A stretch of 64,000 bases of DNA, from positions 8,454,501-8,518,500 of the forward strand of contig OY756967.1 of the NCBI GenBank assembly GCA_963580455.1, read 5' to 3'. Position 1 is the first letter of the stretch, and each line of letters starts with the position of its first letter. Below the pieces are notes generated by a model. The model did no database searches, had not been told where the DNA came from, and saw only the letters and a program-made list of their open reading frames with translations. Source of the DNA: Euonymus europaeus (taxonomy: Eukaryota > Streptophyta > Magnoliopsida > Celastrales > Celastraceae). Position numbers and translations under genes: made by a program. Shown one piece after another: positions 10,601-22,769 of this stretch.

Positions 10601-13600
10601 ACATCATTTGGTTACGAAACAATCTACTACGAAATCTATACTATTAAATTTAGATGTAAAATAAAAATAAAAACTATTAATCAATCCACTTAGATGATTT
10701 GGAAGTTCTCAACTCTCTACATGAGGGATCTTTTAAAGGTTTCGCTCAATTTGAATTTAAGATGTTCTTTTGACATCTCTTGGTTACATTACAATCTACG
10801 AAGTAAATAATAGTAAATTTAGATAAATAATAATAATAATAAATGTACACTGATCCAGTTTGATAGTTTGGAATTGCTTGTTCTCCTCCGTAGTCGAAAT
10901 TTTACTTTATTTTGTCCAATTTGGAATGCAATATGTTGGTTTGGCATCACTTGATTATGAAAAAATCAACAGAGCCTATACTTGTAAATTGAGACATAAA
11001 ATAGTAATAAATAGTCAACTTTAATGTTCGGAATTGTTCAACTCTATTCATAGATGAAGTTTTAAAGGATTTGTCCAATTTTGAACAAATGATGTTCCTT
11101 TGGCATACTTAGCTACGAAACAATCATTGGAGCATATACTCAAAAATTTAGACATAACATAACAATAAAAAATATATACTGATCAACTTTGATGGTTTGG
11201 AAATGCTAATACTAGTAAATTTAGAAATTAAATAACAAAAAAAATTGCACAACGATCCACTTCGTTGGTTCAAAATTACTCTACTAGCTCAGTGAACAAA
11301 CTTTTAAAGGTTTTTCCCAATTTTGAACAAAATATATGCCTTTGGCATCAATTAGTTATAATAATCTACGAATTTTCTACTGGAAAATTAAGATATAAAA
11401 TATTAAAAAAAACTATGCACCGACAAACTTTCACAGTTCAAAATCGCACAACTTTCTTCGAGGACAAAATTTTACTTTCTTTTGTCCAATTTGGAGGGAA
11501 AGATGTTTCTTTGTCATCAATTGGTTACAAAACAATCTATGGAGCCGATACTTGTAAATTTAAACGTAAAATAACATTACATAGTCAACTATGATGGATT
11601 AGAATTACTCGACTCTCTCCATGCTGAAACTTTTGAAGGTTTTCTACAATTTGGAATGAAAGATCCTCATTTGGCATCACTTGGCAACAAAAAAATCGAT
11701 AATCAACTTTGATGGTTCGAAATTTCTCAACTCTCGATGGACAAACTTTTAAAGGTTTTACTTAATTTGTAATGAAAGAAGTTTCTTTGGCATTAATTGG
11801 CAATGAAAAAATCTTCATAGCCTATACTATTAAATTTAGACTTAAAATAACCATAGAAAGCGTTCACCGAATAATTTGATGATTCCGAATTGCTCAACTC
11901 TCTCCATGGATTTTCAATTTTTAGCAAAAGTTGATCTTTTGTCTTCACTTGGTTATGAAACAATATATGTAGCATATACTTGTAAATTTAAACATAAAGT
12001 AACAATAAATAGTAAAATTTGATGGTTCGAAATTACTCAACTATCTCCATTGTGATTGGTATAATTTGAAAGTACACAAACTGCAACAAGTAGTAAGTTA
12101 AAGGAACAGTTGTTGAACATATAGAGACGAATATAAGGGAATAGAACACACCAATTTGCCAATGTATGAGCTATTTGAAAATCAAAAGTGAATGATATGA
12201 TTAAACAAAATTGTGAATAAAACAAACCAGATTAAATTCAATGAATTAAAAATCTTGGGCGTCTGATTTCACCATAGTTATCCTATGTCTAATTTCTATG
12301 CCACGTATCTTAGCTAAGTCTACATGTTGCTAATCAAGTTTGCAATTTGTAATCCCTAATCTCTCTTGAGTATTAAAAATATATCCCTTCTAGGAAGTGC
12401 TTACATCTCTGTAAACACTTCACTCTAAGAGTTCCACTAACCCTATATTACTCTATGATTGTATATGCCCTATAGGTATTTTCATCCCTCTAGCAACATA
12501 TGAGTTTTTATTCACAAACCAAATTGATTACCATTTGTCAATGCATAACCAATTCATAAATCATATAGATGGTGATCAAGCATCCATAAACATTAAGAAA
12601 GTGTATACTGAATAATTTTGATGGTTAAGAATCCCTTAGCTCTCTGCATGGATGAAATTTTAAAGGTTTTGTCCAATTTCGAATGAAATTCGTTCCTTTG
12701 TCTTCACTTGGTTATAAATTAATTGTCAGAGCATATACTTGTAAATTTAAACATAAAGTAAAAATAAATAGCTAACTTTGATGGTTTGGAATTCCTCAAT
12801 TCCGTCAATTAAGGGGCTTTGAAAGGTTTTGGCTAATTTGGAAGGAAAATATTTCTTTGGCATCACTTGGCTACAAAGTTGTCATGGAACCTATACTGGT
12901 AAATTTACATATAAAACAAAAGTAAAAAGTGTACAATGATCCACTTTGGTGGTTTATAATTGCTCAACCCTCCTTACGAAAGATCTTTAAAAGGTTTTCC
13001 CAATTTGTAACGAAAGATGTCCTTTTGACTTCACTTGACTACATAACGATCTACAAGGCTTATACTAGTAAATTTAGACATAAAATAACAATAAAATGTA
13101 TACAATGATTCATTTAGATGGTTTAAAATTGCTCAACTATCTCCATAGATGAACTTTACTTTATTTTGTCCAATTTGGAACATAAAATGTTCCTTTGACA
13201 TCATTTAGTTATGAAACAATCTACGGGTTCTATACTTGTAAATTTAGACATAAAATAGCAATAAATAGTCAACATTGATTGTTCGAAATTGCTCAACTCT
13301 CTTCATGGATAAACTTTTAAAGGCTTCGTCTGATTTTGAATGAAAGATGTTCCTTTGGCGTACTTAGCTATAAATCAATCAATGGAGCCCGTACTAGTAA
13401 ATTTTGACACAAAATAATAATAAAAGGTGTACATTTTGATGGTTCAAAATTGCTCAACTCCCTTCACGAATAGATTTTGAAAGGTTTTGTCCAATTTATA
13501 ATGAAAGATGTTTGTTTGGCAAAACTTGGTTGTAAAACAATCTACGAAGCCTATACTTGTAAATTTCAACATAAAATAACAATAAATAAAATATTTGATG

Positions 13601-14327
13601 GTTTGAAATTGCTCAACTCTATTCAAGGATGAACTTTTAAAGGTTTTGTCCAATTTGGAATAAAATATGTTCCCTTGTCATCACATGGCAATGAAACAGT
13701 AAATAGAGTCTATACTAATAAATTTAGATATTAAATAGCAATAAGAGTGTACAGCGATAAACTTTGACGGTTTTGATTTTCTCAACTCTCTCCATAGATG
13801 AACTTTTAAAGATTTTGTCCAATTTTGAACGAGAGATGTTACTTTGGCATCACTTAGATACAAAACAATCAATAGAGTCTAAAATAGTAAATTTATATAT
13901 AAAATTAAAATTAAAATTATACACTAATCAACTTCTGTGGTTCATAATTGTTTACCTCTCTCCACGGACAAATTTTTAAAGGTTTTGTCCAATTTGAAAG
14001 AAAAGATCTTCCTTTGGCAGCACTTGGTTATGAAACATTTAACGGAGCCTATACATGTAAATTTAGATATAAAATAACAATAAATAGTCAACTTTGATGG
14101 TTTTGAATTATTCAACTTTCTCCGTGGAGGATCTTTTAAAAGTCTTCCTTAAATTGGAACAAAATATGTTTCTTTGGCATCAATTGGCAACAGAACAACG
14201 AACAGAGCCTATACTAGTAAATTTAGACATGATCAGATTTGTGGTTCAAAATTGCTCAAATCTTTCCATGGACGAACTTTAAAAGGTTCTGTCCAATTTG
14301 AAATGAAAAATATTCCTTTGGCATAAC
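7690..14327. repeat. Tandem satellite array, about 164 bp monomer, about 37 copies
   Basis: Successive monomers share blocks in a fixed order: GATGGTTCGAAATTGCTCAA, CTCTCCATGGATGAACTTTT, AAAGGTTTTGTCCAATTTGG, AATGAAAGATGTTCCTTTGG, CATCACTTGGTTACGAAACA, ATCTACGGAGCCTATACTAG and TAAATTTAGACATAAAATAA. Eighteen consecutive intervals between 8127 and 11070 average about 164 bp. Monomers are diverged from each other. Two block variants occur: AAAGG versus ACTTTCTT or ACTTTATT after GAACTTTT, and a short versus long spacer after CAATAAA. A foreign insertion lies at 12047-12598. Monomer size is in the range of nucleosome-length plant satellites; a centromeric role is only a possibility. Open frames here are chance. 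Confidence 0.9.
12047..12598. other. Insertion interrupting the satellite array
   Basis: About 550 bp with no satellite similarity. The array stops after CAACTATCTCCAT near 12046 and resumes with AAAGTGTATACTGA near 12599. The stretch AAGTACACAAACTGCAACAAGTAGTAAGTTAAAGG near its left end recalls the start of repeat R (31055 and 61883), so it may be a relic of a related LTR. No target duplication could be identified. Confidence 0.5.
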
Positions 14328-15586
14328 TGTTGGGATGATGTCCTAAAAATATACCATATAAAGACAATTCAGAAATGTACAAAGCTAAGCACTTTGTTGA
14401 TAGATGTTGTAGTTCATGGACATCTCCAATTAGGGGAATGATTTTTCTTGACCATTTGAGAGGATTCTCAGATTGGTGCACTAGTGTATATATGGGGATA
14501 TACATTGATGGATTTACATAGTAATGAACAAGCATAAAAGTGCTATCAACTTTTTTTCATCCTATAGCTGTGGGAGTACGGTATTTCTGAAGCTTGAGTA
14601 TGTCAATACATTTATACTTATAGCATGTGCATTTTCTTTCATCGATAAGAGAGGCACGCACTATTTTCGAAAATCTTGGTGCGTTGGATGTATGCCACTA
14701 AAATATAGTAATGCATGTACTTTCAATTATGGAAGCGTTAGCATCCATCTGAGATGTTCAAATTAATCTATCTAGAAACTATGTATAGCGATTCTAACGA
14801 ATCAAGCATTGTGAATTAAATTGATCAATGACTCAATTTAATGCCCTTAGAGGATAAATACAAAGGAATCTAGAGCTCAGAGGAAATATGAATTTTGGAG
14901 TGTTCGATAGTACAAATAAACTCACTCCAACATACTAGGTGTTGCAAGGAGGATATACAAGTACATTTTCCACTGGTCAGGACATATTTTTAATTATGAA
15001 AAGGCCTCAATATAAAAATCATACATATTGGGGACTGCATCCAAAGTTTAAGTAGTGTCAGACAAACATTGGATTGTCATATTATTTATAGTCACAGAGT
15101 TTGATGGTAAAGAACAATGAGCCACAATATATATGTCCTATGGAGTCCCCTTGGTAGTCCTTTATAGTCTCTCGTCCTATGTAATGAAGATCGACAAAAT
15201 CCATCGTATCGCAACGGTTATTGGGAAAGTTACAAGAATTTAATTTGTACAACAAATAGATATAATTTTATTGGGTTTTGATTTTCCAAAGAGGACCCTA
15301 CGATAAAATTATTTTTGCTAAGATAAACTTAGTTCTTGCAAGTGTATTTATATAAAAATAGTAAGTCTCAAAATTTCAATTTAGATTGTAAAATAAAGGT
15401 TCTACATAATCGAATTAAAGTAAAGAATGGACCAAGGATCAAAATGATATTTAAGCCTTGAAGTATTGGAATATTCGGCCAAAGAGAAACCTAGAGTCTA
15501 ATAAAGATTTGACGGATCCTATATATGGATTTTAGTTTAGGCCAAGTATTCTAGCTTTAAAATACAAAGCAAAATTTGGCCCACTA
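14328..15586. other. Unassigned DNA with an LTR-like left edge
   Basis: The satellite ends in mid-monomer at about 14327, and the next bases are TGTTGGGATGATGTCC, a typical LTR-like start. The following 1.26 kb has no coding similarity that I recognise and is cut on the right by the chromovirus at 15587. It resembles non-coding parts of Copia-type elements, but I cannot assign it. Confidence 0.35.
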
Positions 15587-16615
15587 TGTGACGCCCCATT
15601 TCTGGAACTCCACATGGTGCTTACCGCACTTCATAGGTCATCTATGTGATTCATTCAATCTCTAGTTCACTCAACTAGGTTAAACCCTCGATCAAACATC
15701 CGGAAGCATCTCCCCGTATATCAGAGAATGCCCACCTAAATCACAAAACGCAGCACAAACCAAATCACATAATAACCTAGCAGGGCCTCCGGCCATCTAT
15801 CAGCATGCAATCCCAACCTAGTAAGGCCTCAGGCCATCTAGCAACATGCACAAACTGATTTCGGATAAGCATAACATAATCACACACCATAAGCAATTCC
15901 ATACACCCATTTGTCAGGACTCAAGGTCCACCCCGGTTCAGAAGGTATAATCAAACCATTACCTTCTAAATGTTTACAATCCGCACCCCCCAGTGCCTCA
16001 TAGTCGATTAGACATATGAATATAACAATCGTGTACAACAAATATGTAAAATAAATCTACCCACACGATCCTACTCCAAGCGCCATCCATACCACTGCTC
16101 CGTCTCTACTGATCTGCGGCACCGGTACCCGTACCAGTCTCACCTGTGGGGGGGAAAAAAAGAAGGGTGAGCTAGAAGCTCAGTAGGGTAAATCGAGTAA
16201 AATGATATTGGCGGAAATGAATGAATAGGCAATGCAACAATTGAAACCCCATATGCATATGTCACATAACACATCACCAATATCCAAAAGACCTTTCCGA
16301 GGCAAACATCACAATTATCCATGGTCATCCCAACCATATAACAAATTCATCATCAGCCGTACATTCTAGTTTTCCCAACTATCACGAATGCACGTCGAAT
16401 CCCACAAACACCACCCCGAAAAGTCAATGGTTGTGAGATTTCCTTCTCACCCACACCTCAAGTGTGTTGCCTCACATGGAGTCCTATAGTTGGTGTCTAT
16501 GCCCCGACACCCAACTATCCTCACATGTGACTTTCATATACCCTAAGATTTCCTGAATCCATATTCAAGATTTCCATGTAAGCTCTAATGCATTATACTC
16601 CATGCCATGCCAATA

Positions 16616-16651
<36 letters not shown>

Positions 16652-17846
16652 TCCTATATATATATACATAACTACTCATGATGCATGAAAAGATTCATAC
16701 CATGCTCAATAAATGATCGAACATGTAAATAGATAATGCAACCTAGTCTTTAGAGAGAAAATTCAAGATTTACATCCTAGGCTCGCTCTTCCTTAAAAAC
16801 AATAAGGCAAGAGCACAAATAATAAGACCAATGAGGAATTGAATCGCATTTAGAGAATAATAAAAATAAACGATATCAAAGGGTTTTGGGTCAAGAATTT
16901 CCCTACCTTGATCAAGAACGAACACAAATTCCAAATTCCACAAATTAAGGTTTTTCTACCCTTTTCTTCAACCTAACAGTTTTTCAACAATATAACCCAT
17001 AATATTCTCATAACAATCCTAAACAAGAATAACAACACGAAATAATTCCATAAATCAAAGGAACTTACCTTCTCTCTCTAGGATTTTCCCCAAAATCCTT
17101 CAATTCCTCCAAATTCGAACCCTAGCCTAAACCAATGATTTAAACTAGTAAAACATCAGCAAATATCCTCATAATCAACATATCTAAAGCCTATTTTTCA
17201 TTTCTTAAAGGATCAAAGTAGATCTAAGAAAAACCTAAAATTCCAAAACTAGAAAACTTACCTTGAATCTTTGAAAACTCCTTGGAAACCTTGTTAGCAA
17301 CACCCAAACATCCACAATCTAAGCTTTGATCTTCCAAAATCACTTTCTCTCTCTAAGTTTCTTTCTCTTTCTCTCTCCTCTCGGCCAACTCTGGAAAATG
17401 GGTTTATTGGTGTTAAAAATCGTGTTTTAAAACACTAGAATCGCGACCACTGTACAGGGGGGATCGATCCCCCAATATGGGCAATCGATCCCCAAAAACC
17501 CTGCCCCATTTTTTTCTTCACCAACGGTTCAGGGGGATCGATCCCCCAATATGGTGATCGATCCTCAAAAACTCTGGCCCTTTTTCTTTTCCTTTACCAT
17601 TACTTCTGGTTGATCGATCCTCCCATGTTGGCGATCGATCCCTCAAAGTACTGTCTCAGTGTTATCTTCCAAATTCGCATCCGACACACATCCGACTTGG
17701 TCTAAGCCTTGATTTGAAATATTATGCGATCGAAATGGTCAAACAAAAGTCTTTGTGACCCCGTAACCTCCCCAACTCATTTCCCAATAATTTAACGCTC
17801 ATAAATTAATCGAAACTAAAAGAAAAATTTGGGTTGGGGTTTCACA
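15587..17846 (-). repeat. 3' LTR of the chromovirus
   Basis: 2,260 bp, almost the same as 22770-25013. It contains a (TA)n microsatellite near 16620-16650, a CT-rich tract near 17340-17390 and, at 17422-17650, a cluster of palindromes: GTGTTTTAAAACAC at 17422-17435, GGGGGATCGATCCCCC at 17532-17547 and further ATCGATC sites. It differs from the other LTR mainly by transitions and a longer (TA)n. Confidence 0.92.
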
Positions 17847-19281
17847 TCCATTCCCCCTTATATATCGTCCTCGAAATTTAGTGAGTGTACCTGAAATCTT
17901 GAACAAACTCGGGTACTTCTCTCTCATCCGTGACTCCAATTCCCAAGTTACTTCTTCTGCCCCATGATACATCCACATAACTTTCACTAGGGGAATCACA
18001 CTCAACCGCGTGACCTTGTTCTGACGGTCCAAGATCTTCACCGGTTGAAGAGTATAGCTCCCATCTTCCTCAACTTCAAGTGTCGTCCAGTCTAACACAT
18101 GAGACGGATCTGGTTCATACCTCCGAAGCATTGAGACGTGGAATACATTGTGAACTTTTGCTAGCTTTGGTGGTAATGCCAACCAATAAGCCACCAGTCC
18201 CACCGTTTCCAAAATCTCAAATGGTCCCACAAACCTCGGTGCTAACTTCCCGTCCTTGCTATATCTCTAAATACCTCGCCTTGGACTAACTTTCAAAAAT
18301 ACTTTGTCACCCACCACAAATTCTAGTGGTCTCCTCCTCTTGTCTGCATAAGACTTCTGTCGACTCTGGGCGGTGAGTAGCCGCCTCTTGATCTCCTCAA
18401 CTCGCTCCATAGCTTCCTTGGCCATATCCGGTCCTGAAACTACTTTCTCCCCGACCTCAGCCCAACATAATGGTGATCTGCAAGGTCTCCCGTATAATGC
18501 CTCAAAAGGAGCCATACCGATACTACTTTGGAATGAGTTGTTATACACAAACTCCGCCAAATATATGTATCAATCCCAACTTATTCCAAAATCAATCACA
18601 CATGCCCGAAGCATATCCTCCAAAATCTAGATAGTTCTCTCACTCTGCCCGTCACTCTGAGGATGGTACGCCGTACTGAAATCTAACTTCGTACCCAAAG
18701 CCTCCTGTAAACCAATCCAGAATCTACCTGTAAACCGTGGATCTCGGTCTGACACAATGGATAATGGAACCCCATGTAATTTCACAATCTCTCTCACGTA
18801 GTAGTTGCTCAAAGACTCCAACGAATCTGTCCTGTTCATTGGTAGGAAATGTGCCAACTTGGTCAATCGGTCCACAATCACCCACACTATGTCATATTTC
18901 TTCCGAGTCATTGGAAGTTGCGTCACAAAATCCATTGTAATCATTTCCCATTTCCATTGCGCTACTGGAAGTGGTTGTAGCAACCCCGCCGGCCTTTGAT
19001 GTTTGCCTTTCACTTGTTGCCACATATCTAGCTACATCGGCCTTCATCCCTTTCCACCAAAAGTTTCTTTTCAAGTCTTGGTACATTTTAGTACCCCCCG
19101 GATGCATGGCAAACCAAGAATGGTCTGCCTCTTTCAAGATCTCTTGTCGAAGCTCCTCATCATTAGGAACTATCAACCTTCCCACATATCTCACTCCACC
19201 ATCACTCCCTCGAATCCATTCAAGATTTTCATCAATCACATCAAATGTAGAATCCCCATTCTGTGCATCTATGACTTTTTG
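17799..19281 (-). pseudogene. Chromovirus integrase and chromodomain (broken)
   Basis: This integrates the cDNA and, through the C-terminal chromodomain, would direct insertion into heterochromatin. The zinc-finger half ([17 protein letters not shown]) lies near 19080-19150. A frameshift follows near 19010. The catalytic core covers 19025-18627 with Asp in [10 protein letters not shown], Asp in VSDRDPRF and Glu in QSDGQSE. Stops interrupt the frame at 18627-18629, near 18580, and at 18267-18269. The last piece (18230-17799) holds a GPFEILE motif, the LRRYEPDPSHVLDW segment and a chromodomain-like region ending VTWELESRMREKYPSLF. The frame runs through the PPT and ends inside the LTR at 17799. 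Confidence 0.85.
17847..17860 (-). other. Polypurine tract
   Basis: On the minus strand TAAGGGGGAATGGA lies directly before the 3' LTR start TGTGAAACCCC. This is the normal plus-strand priming site of LTR elements. Confidence 0.75.
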
Positions 19282-20744
19282 AACCATTTGCGGTCTCGAG
19301 GTCACACTTCCTAAGTACATATTTTCTTCCCCACCTTTCAACTCTAACCCAAACTGGTTGATTGTCTCAACAATCTCCCATTCATGCATAGACAAGTTAG
19401 CCACTTTACACTTACGACTCAATGCGTCTGCCACCACATTTGCTTTGCCGGGATGGTATTGCAAATTGAAGTCAAAATCCTCCAAGTACTCCATCCATCG
19501 TCTCTGCCGTAAGTTCAACTCTTTTTGGGTAAATAAGTACTTGAGACTCTTGTGGTCCGAAAATACCTCAAATCGTTCCACATAGAGATAATATCTCCAT
19601 TGTTTCAATGCAAACACAACTGCCGCAAGTTCTAAATCATGAACTGGATAATTCCTTTCATGTGTCTTCAACTATCTAGATTCATACTCCACAACCTTCC
19701 TTCGCTGCATAAGCACACATCCCAAACCAACCCCAGATGCATCGCAATACACTTGGTAACCCACATTTCTCTCTAGCACTACTAACACTGGAGGTGTTGT
19801 CAACCTTTTCTTCAACTCCTGAAATGCCGCCTCACACTCGTCTGACCATACAAACGGTGTACCCTTTTTAGTCAACTGTGTCATAGGTGCAGCCACTCTA
19901 GAGAAGTCCATTATGAACCTTCGATAATAACCCGCCAATCCTATGAAACTTCGGATCTCAGTCACATTCTTCGGTCTCACCCAATTCAGACCAGACTCGA
20001 CTTTGGAGTAATCAACTGCTATGCCCTCTCGAGTAATAACATGGCCTAGAAATTTCACTTCTGTGGCCCAGAACTCACACTTGCTCAACTTAGCATACAA
20101 CTGATTCTCTCGTAGCGTTCCTAAAATCACTCTCAAGTGTTCTCCATGCTCCTCCTCCGTAGTGGAGTATATCAGAATATCATCTATGAACACCACAACA
20201 AACCTATCCAAAAATGGCCTAAGGACTCTTTGCATCAAGTCCATAAATACCGCTGGAGCATTCGTCAATCCGAATGGCATCACCAAAAACTCATAGTGCC
20301 CATACCGAGTCCTAAATGCAGTTTTTTGGATATCCTCATCTTTTACCCTCAACTGATGATATCCCGATCTCAAATCAATCTTTGAGAAATGCCTAGCACC
20401 TCTCAACTGATCGAACAAGTCATTTATAATTGGCAAAGGATATTTGTTTTTCACCGTGACTTTATTCAACTGCCGGTAATCGATACACATCCTCAACGAC
20501 CCATCTTTCTTTTTCACAAATAGCACTGGTGCTCTCCACGGGGACACACTTGGCCTTATGAACGCTAAATCCTACAACTCTTCTAGCTGCGTCATCAATT
20601 CTTTTAACTCTGCCGGAGCCATCCGATAAGGAGGAATCAAAATCGGCTTCATGTTCGGATACAACTCAATAGCAAAGTCTATCTCCCTCTTTGGAGATAA
20701 TCCGGGTAACTCCTAAGGAAATACATCTATAAATTCCTCCACCA
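19282..20744 (-). pseudogene. Chromovirus reverse transcriptase and RNase H (broken)
   Basis: RT copies element RNA to cDNA and RNase H removes the RNA. RT motifs are clear: [45 protein letters not shown] and the catalytic FIDDILIYS. RNase H follows with [26 protein letters not shown] and [12 protein letters not shown] and RNase H are in one frame, with stops at 19672-19674 (just before the [13 protein letters not shown] motif) and upstream near 20570 and 20713. The protease upstream is in a different frame, which implies an indel near 20745. The order RT, RNase H, integrase is that of Gypsy. Confidence 0.88.
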
Positions 20745-21284
20745 CCGAATCGGTGTGATGAAGTTGCTCTTAGGCGCTGAAGTCACTAAACTCGCTATTC
20801 CACAATCTTGGTATAAAGAATTTTCCAAGAAATGTGGACAAGGAATCCTCTTCGATCCCCTCAATTGTATCACCCCTCCCTCAGGTACTCTAAGAGTGAT
20901 TTTCCTCTCCCAAAAGTCTAACAACCCATGATACTTTGTCAACCAATCGACTCCAAGGATCACATCGAAATCCTTGAAGTCCATCACGTAGAAGTCGGCC
21001 TGCAAGACCACTTCTCTAAATCTGCACTCACCACCATACGCTTCTCCCTGTAATGGAGTGAAATACCCCATTGGTGAAGACACGGTGAACATTCGCCTTA
21101 TAGGTGAAATCTCTAACCCAAGTGAACGTTCTAATGAACTAGTGATAAAAGATGTTGTAGCCCCAGAATCAAAGAACACCTTTGCCCAACAATTGGAAAT
21201 AAGAAAGGTACCTCCAATAAAATTCGGATGCTCTTGTGGCTCTTGGTGTCCTAAAGCAAACACTCTTGCTTGAGTCAAAGCTGG
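20745..21284 (-). pseudogene. Chromovirus aspartic protease
   Basis: A pepsin-like retroviral protease with active site FFDSGATTSFI near residues 35-45 of the open frame that starts at 21278, followed by VILGVDWLTKYHGLLDFWERKITL. It would cut the polyprotein. It is in the same frame as gag but is separated from it by a TAG at 21285-21287, and it is followed by a frameshift into RT. Confidence 0.85.
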
Positions 21285-22598
21285 CTACTGCTGCCTAGAG
21301 CCACCGCCCCCTCTTCCTCCTGATGGAGCAATAACTGAAGGAGCTGGGGTCGGTGCTGGAGCTGGTGACCCTGAGGTCTGAGACTGCAGTCCTCCTCTAC
21401 CACCTTGAGGACACTCACTCTTCTTGTGACCCACCTTGCCACAACCAAAACACTTGTAGACCAGAGTTCTGCACTGGTCCTGCTTGTGACCTTCCTTCCC
21501 ACACATGAAACAAGTTAATCTACCCCTCTGACTCTTGCCCTGTTCTCTTCTCTGCCGGTAAGAGTCGGTCCTCTGTCTCTTATTGGAATTTTCGCTTCCA
21601 CCACTACTACCCCCGGTAGTCACTAGACTCCTCTGAGTCTCATCCCTCTCACTCCGCTCAAATTCTAGAGCCATCTCCACTATCTCATCATACGCCTTCA
21701 GTCTCACAGCCATCACCAACCTACCAAGGCTCGGAATCAACCCATCTCTATACCTCACTGTCTTAGTCTCATCAGTTGGAGCAAATTGCCTCCCAAACTG
21801 ATAGAGCATGTCAAACTGCTTAGTATATTGTGTCACCGTCATCTCTCGAGTCTGCCTCAACTCTAGGAATTTCTTGGCCCTCTCAGTCTGGAATGGCCTC
21901 GGCACAAACTTCTGCATAAACAAATCCCCAAAAGATGACCAAGTGAGGTCATTCTTCTTGTCACCAATAGCACTCTACTAATCATGAGCCGATCCACTTA
22001 GATAGAAGTGAACCAGTCTCACTCTCCTATTATCAAGAATCTCCAATGTTCCCAATCGAGCACTCATCTTCTTGAGCCACTCCTCTGCTTCTGTACCCTC
22101 TCTATCTCCGGAGAACATATGAGGATTTGTCCTCCTCAACTGATCAATCTGGTACATACCTCTTCCCAACCTCGGTAACTCCTCCACTTCAGCACCTATT
22201 CCCAATGTAGGAGTAGGAATAAGTGTAGGTGTCGGTGTCGGTGTCTCAGTACGCACCTCTGAAGCTCTCACTACTTGTGACTGAACAACATGCACCAGAT
22301 TCATCACAATCCCTGTCAACTCCTGCATAGTCATCTGTGGTACCTCCACGGTAGAATTTGGGGTCACTGTCACCCCTTCAGCCTCTGGTATCCGCTCAGG
22401 TAGAACCTCTGGTGTCCTCTCTGTCGTCTCAGTACTCGGTACAGACTCCTGAGTATTTGGTACATGCACCGGAGCACGAGTCGTAAAAACACTATGACCT
22501 CTTCCTCGGCTTCATGCAGTAGCACGTCCACCCCTACCCCTAGGGGTCTCATCAACAGTAGGTGTAGACCTAGTGGTCCTACGAGTATTCATCTGCAT
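21285..22598 (-). pseudogene. gag: Chromovirus gag (broken)
   Basis: Capsid and nucleocapsid. The likely start is ATG at 22598 or 22592 (MNTRRTTRS), about 150 bp after the PBS. A Gly/Arg-rich leader, Pro/Thr-rich repeats (TPTPTPTLIPTPT) and the gag core (GDREGTEAEEWLKKM; then PFQTERAKKFLELRQ) are followed by two closely spaced CCHC knuckles, CFMCGKEGHKQDQC and CFGCGKVGHKKSEC. Stops lie near 22515 (TGA) and at 21975-21980 (two adjacent TAG codons where the family has two Trp). All parts are in one frame, so the damage is by substitution rather than by indels. Confidence 0.85.
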
Positions 22599-22750
22599 GG
22601 CACACAGATAATACTATCAACAAATAACTTAATCAAGGATTTACCAAGGAAAAGAAAACATATCGGATCAGTAGAGCTCGTGGTATGGCTTGGAGATTTA
22701 TTAACACATCCCACTAATAACTCAGACCCACACACAAGTCTTTCAATCAT

Positions 22751-22766
22751 CCTCGCTCCGATACCA
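22751..22766 (-). other. Primer binding site (tRNA-iMet type)
   Basis: On the minus strand TGGTATCGGAGCGAGG, three bases after the 5' LTR end. It matches the iMet PBS with one change in the first 12 bases (TATCG for TATCA). Confidence 0.75.
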
Positions 22767-22769
22767 AAT

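Noticed and set aside
7609..14766. Short open frames of 60-110 codons on both strands within the array
   Set aside because: They fall in satellite repeats with conserved blocks on the DNA level, have no start context or family motif, and appear in different frames in different monomers.
16620..16665. (TA)n tract as a promoter or origin
   Set aside because: It is a simple microsatellite that varies in length between the two LTRs.
17455..17650. CRISPR-like repeats (ATCGATC units)
   Set aside because: Units are short palindromes with irregular spacing, in a plant LTR, and are present in both LTRs.
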